From assembly GCF_900110145.1 (NCBI RefSeq), contig NZ_FOCP01000003.1, positions 1-64,000 of the forward strand: DNA of 64,000 bases. The letters run 5' to 3'. This DNA comes from Nitrosomonas marina. GTDB lineage: Bacteria; Pseudomonadota; Gammaproteobacteria; Burkholderiales; Nitrosomonadaceae. The position numbers were made by a program, and so were the translations under genes. Shown in pieces: positions 61,266 to 64,000 of this stretch. How positions within the stretch are numbered: the first letter of the stretch is position 1; the number at the start of each line of letters is the position of its first letter. The notes under the pieces were generated by a model that searched no databases, was not told the origin of the DNA, and saw only the letters and a program-made list of their open reading frames with translations.

Positions 61266-61577
61266 GATATTTCATCAAAAAGCTTTTGGAATGATAATCT
61301 CTATTTACATTATAATAGCGAATTGGGTGACCGGTAATAGTCGTTGAAATGTTGATAAACAGTGAAACAACGGTTTTTTCTATTTTAACGACACCATCAT
61401 TACTCGATAAATTCAGTATTCACATACCGTTGGAGAATGTTTCCTTGGCAGGCATCACGAAACGGACGAAAAACAAATGGTTAAAATAAGTCAAAAACAG
61501 ACGCTTTATAACAGCCCCTGTTATAAAGCCTGCCAGATCACTTCATGAATATGACGTATTGGAAGGGATGACGTAAC
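61266..61577. promoter_or_regulatory. divergent mtfA/cysE promoter region with a palindrome
   Basis: Between divergent genes. A perfect 12-bp hairpin sequence with a CCC loop (GCTTTATAACAG, CTGTTATAAAGC) is at 61503-61529, 48 bases before cysE. It might be an operator for cysE or an mRNA-leader hairpin. No promoter pair is clear. Confidence 0.5.
61503..61529. repeat. 12-bp perfect inverted repeat before cysE
   Basis: Arms GCTTTATAACAG and CTGTTATAAAGC with three unpaired bases between them. It ends 48 bases before the cysE start. A palindrome this long is unlikely by chance; function unknown. Confidence 0.8.
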
Positions 61578-62525
61578 GTGAACAGTACCAAAAAAACGCG
61601 AGATATCCAGGTCAGAAGTACCAATTTAAATATTGACGATATTGTTACAGAGTTAAGAGAAATACGTATCGCGTCACTGGAAAGCCGTAAAAGGCATGAC
61701 AGACCACCGAAACTGCCATCGCGAAAAATTCTGGCAAGTGTAGCAGAAGGGCTGGGGGCTGCTTTATTCCCCAATCGCCTGGGTTCATCAGAATTGTCGA
61801 ACGAAGGCATCGATCATTATGTGGGACATACCCTCAATGTTACTTTGCGCGATTTGATGGTGCAGATACAGCACGAACTGCATTACAACTCCGGCTTGGA
61901 AGCGCTCAGTCCCGAAGACAGGGAAAAATCCATTGTGATTACGCAGGCATTTACCAAACGTTTGCCTCAAATACGCATACTGCTTGACAGCGATATTATT
62001 GCCGCATACGAAGGTGACCCAGCCGCACGCAACGTAGACGAGGTTCTGGTTTGCTATCCGGGTATCATGGCAATAACGCATTATCGGCTTGCACACGAAC
62101 TTCACAACCTCGGCGTACCGTTGATTGCGCGAATGATTTCAGAAATCGCCCACTCTACAACGGGAATAGAAATTCATCCCGGCGCACGGATCGGCGGCAG
62201 TTTTTTTATTGACCATGGAACAGGCGTTGTTATAGGTGAAACAGCCATCATAGGCCAGAATGTACGCTTGTATCAAGCTGTAACCCTGGGTGCAAAACGC
62301 TTCCCAGTCGATGAAAATGGGACGCTGGTCAAAGGTAATCTACGTCATCCGATCGTGGAGGATGATGTGGTGATCTATGCTGGCGCAACTATTCTGGGAC
62401 GGATTACGATCGGACGCGGATCGACCATTGGTGGTAATGTATGGCTGACGCATAGTGTACCGGCGGGCAGTAATATATCGCAACCGCAGACCAAACAAAG
62501 ATCAGACATAAAGTCGCGTGACTAA
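61578..62525 (+). CDS. cysE: serine O-acetyltransferase (EpsC/CysE type)
   Basis: Makes O-acetylserine, the precursor of cysteine. The 315-residue protein has an N-terminal helical domain and a C-terminal left-handed beta-helix: GIEIHPGARIGGSFFIDHG, TGVVIGETAIIGQNVRLYQA and ATILGRITIGRGSTIGGNVW, with catalytic His and Asp in IDHG. The N-terminus is longer than E. coli CysE by about 40 residues, as in EpsC-type members. The start is GTG 61578 after GGAAGGG. Feedback by cysteine is expected from the family. It stands alone. Confidence 0.9.
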   Translation: MNSTKKTRDIQVRSTNLNIDDIVTELREIRIASLESRKRHDRPPKLPSRKILASVAEGLGAALFPNRLGSSELSNEGIDHYVGHTLNVTLRDLMVQIQHELHYNSGLEALSPEDREKSIVITQAFTKRLPQIRILLDSDIIAAYEGDPAARNVDEVLVCYPGIMAITHYRLAHELHNLGVPLIARMISEIAHSTTGIEIHPGARIGGSFFIDHGTGVVIGETAIIGQNVRLYQAVTLGAKRFPVDENGTLVKGNLRHPIVEDDVVIYAGATILGRITIGRGSTIGGNVWLTHSVPAGSNISQPQTKQRSDIKSRD

Positions 62526-62595
62526 CGCTTTAAAAACTTGAACCCTGGCAATACAGCCTACCACAACAGTACTCGATGCCTGGACAAAACATTAT

Positions 62596-63648
62596 TTAAT
62601 CCACAGGTTCAAATGCAACGATATGTTCTGTTGCAAGTCTGACACCGATTTTCTCGCCAACAATATGATTATGGTGACTCGGAACCAGCGACAGCACCCT
62701 ACTGCCGCTTGCAAGCTGAAGTGTATATAATATTTCGGCACCCCGAAAGGCCTTATTAATCACAACAGCACGTTGTTGACTGTCTTCCAGGTACACAATA
62801 TCATCAGGCCTTATCAAAACATCGACCCTGCTGCCCGGCAGACAGTTCTGAGGAACATCTCCTTTGAGCAAACCCAGCTCAATTTCAATCTGCTGCTTAT
62901 CAACCACATTACCCGGGAGAAACACGCCCTGCCCGATAAAATCGGCAACCAGCCTGTTGACCGGACGGTGATACAAATTATATGCGTTATCCCACTGTTG
63001 AATATCCCCGCCAAACATCACTCCGATTTTATCCGCAATCGCGAAGGCCTCAGACTGGTCATGTGTTACCAAAATCGCGGTAATATTCTGGTTTTTCAAA
63101 ATATCCCGCACCTCCAGGCTCAAATGTTCGCGCAAGGTAACGTCCAGATTTGAAAAAGGTTCATCGAGCAGCAGCAGTTCAGGACCTGGAGCAAGCGCCC
63201 TGGCCAGGGCGACACGCTGCTGCTGCCCGCCCGAAAGCTCATGAGGATACTTACTTGCTGCATTTTCAAGCTGCACGATCTGCAACCAGTGTTCAACCTG
63301 CTGCCTGCGTTCTGTACGGGACAACCGGTGCAGACCGAAACCGATATTTGCTGATACGTCTAAATGCGGGAACAACGCATAATCCTGAAACACCATGCCA
63401 ATCTGCCTTTTTTCCGGTGGTACGCATGTGTGTACACTACTGACGCATTCGCCGTTGATGAGAATCTCTCCGTCAGTAACAGGCTCAAACCCGGCTATGC
63501 AACGCAGTGCGGTAGTCTTTCCGCACCCACTGGGACCCAAAAGACAACCGATTTCTCCTTTATACAAACGGAGTGACAAACGGTCGAGCACTTGATGGCC
63601 CGCATAATGCTGCTGGATATGATTAAGTTGCAGTAATGCGGTGTTCAT
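62596..63648 (-). CDS. ABC transporter ATP-binding protein (FbpC-like)
   Basis: A 350-residue ATPase. Walker A GPSGCGKTTALRC (about 39-51), signature LSGGQQQRVALARALA, Walker B LLLLDEPFSNLD and switch HDQSEAFA are intact. The C-terminal part (about 240-350) holds a TOBE-like domain (RPDDIVYLEDSQ). The length and order fit FbpC-type ferric-iron ABC ATPases or related CUT1 proteins. No permease or binding protein lies beside it in the window, so the substrate is open. It follows the catalase gene on the same strand, at 90 bases. Confidence 0.85.
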   Translation of the reverse strand: MNTALLQLNHIQQHYAGHQVLDRLSLRLYKGEIGCLLGPSGCGKTTALRCIAGFEPVTDGEILINGECVSSVHTCVPPEKRQIGMVFQDYALFPHLDVSANIGFGLHRLSRTERRQQVEHWLQIVQLENAASKYPHELSGGQQQRVALARALAPGPELLLLDEPFSNLDVTLREHLSLEVRDILKNQNITAILVTHDQSEAFAIADKIGVMFGGDIQQWDNAYNLYHRPVNRLVADFIGQGVFLPGNVVDKQQIEIELGLLKGDVPQNCLPGSRVDVLIRPDDIVYLEDSQQRAVVINKAFRGAEILYTLQLASGSRVLSLVPSHHNHIVGEKIGVRLATEHIVAFEPVD

Positions 63649-63738
63649 GCTTTGAACCCGATAAAATTTCTAAATTCACGACAAAAAAATATTTAATTAT
63701 TTACAGATTACAGTTCTTGCTACTTTACGAATGCTCAT

Positions 63739-64000
63739 TCATTCGAAATCGCTGTCACTGACAGACATATTCAGGGCCTTTGCAACTCCTTTTCCATAAG
63801 CCGGATCAGCCTTCATACAATGACGGATATGACGCATTCGAACGACATCGTCAACATTCGCTAATTCAGCTGCGGTATTTTCAAACAGAATCTGCTGTTT
63901 CTCCGGTGTCAACAAACGGAACAGCATACCCGGCTGCGTATAGTAATCTTCGTCGTCCTGTCGATGGTTCCAGTGACCTGCATCTCCAGAAAGCGATAAT
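63739..64000 (-). CDS. catalase, C-terminal part (runs off the right edge)
   Basis: The last 86 residues of a heme catalase of the KatA type: SGDAGHWNHRQDDEDYYTQPGML, a short start split here as SGDAGHW and YYTQPGML, then FRLLTPEKQQILFENTAAELA and a tail with DPAYGKGVAKALNM. The start and the heme-binding part lie outside the window. Catalase removes hydrogen peroxide. It ends 90 bases before the ABC ATPase gene in the same direction. Confidence 0.87.
   Translation of the reverse strand, partial: LSLSGDAGHWNHRQDDEDYYTQPGMLFRLLTPEKQQILFENTAAELANVDDVVRMRHIRHCMKADPAYGKGVAKALNMSVSDSDFE

Overview
The window most likely comes from a betaproteobacterial ammonia oxidiser of the Nitrosomonas type. 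The left edge carries the 5' end of amoC (ammonia monooxygenase subunit C). At 47.7-48.1 kb there is a nitrosocyanin gene, a red copper protein known only from ammonia oxidisers. The core also holds a Calvin/glycolysis cluster (tkt-gap-pgk-pyk-fba), a proton-pumping pyrophosphatase beside a pyrophosphate-type phosphofructokinase, and gene orders familiar from betaproteobacteria (aroA-cmk-rpsA-ihfB-lapA; LysM-dprA-smg-topB; def-fmt-rsmB-DUF4390-ntrY-ntrX; recA-recX-alaS; gmk-rpoZ-spoT). The species cannot be fixed from the sequence alone.

Layout. 0-6.5 kb: amoC start, a PilG-like receiver, an inositol-phosphatase/thioredoxin-like pair, then rsmE, argA, yggX and a CYTH protein. 6.5-13.7 kb: the carbon cluster on the minus strand. 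14.2-18.7 kb: the aroA to lapA operon. 19-25 kb: a small membrane protein, then topB, smg, dprA and a LysM protein. 25.1-32 kb: translation-initiation and rRNA-modification genes leading into an NtrY/NtrX-type two-component system whose regulator has lost its sigma-54 ATPase motifs. 32-36.4 kb: pyrophosphate and nucleotide energy genes (hppA, pfp, adk); adk seems to start at AUC. 36.6-41.1 kb: recA, recX, a small exported OB-like protein, alaS.

41.1-45.7 kb is the accessory region and the most unusual part. It lies between the real 3' end of alaS and a second, diverged and broken copy of the alaS 3' end. In order it holds a dead toxin-antitoxin pair (nonsense in the antitoxin, frameshift in the toxin), two gene cassettes read leftward (a SAM methyltransferase and a nucleoside-deoxyribosyltransferase-like protein), each followed by an attC-like hairpin, an inverted repeat, an integron integrase (intI) stopped by one amber codon, and a 5' fragment of typA/bipA. 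This is best read as a decayed chromosomal integron, possibly brought in together with an incoming alaS.

45.8-64 kb returns to core genes: yqhA, a PEP-CTERM protein, nitrosocyanin, tRNA-Leu(CAG), rnr, rlmB, argS, a SPOR protein, dsbA, an HDOD-GAF protein, gmk, rpoZ, spoT, mtfA, cysE, an FbpC-like ABC ATPase, and the C-terminal end of a catalase at the right edge. All calls come from reading the sequence and recognising families; no database search was run.
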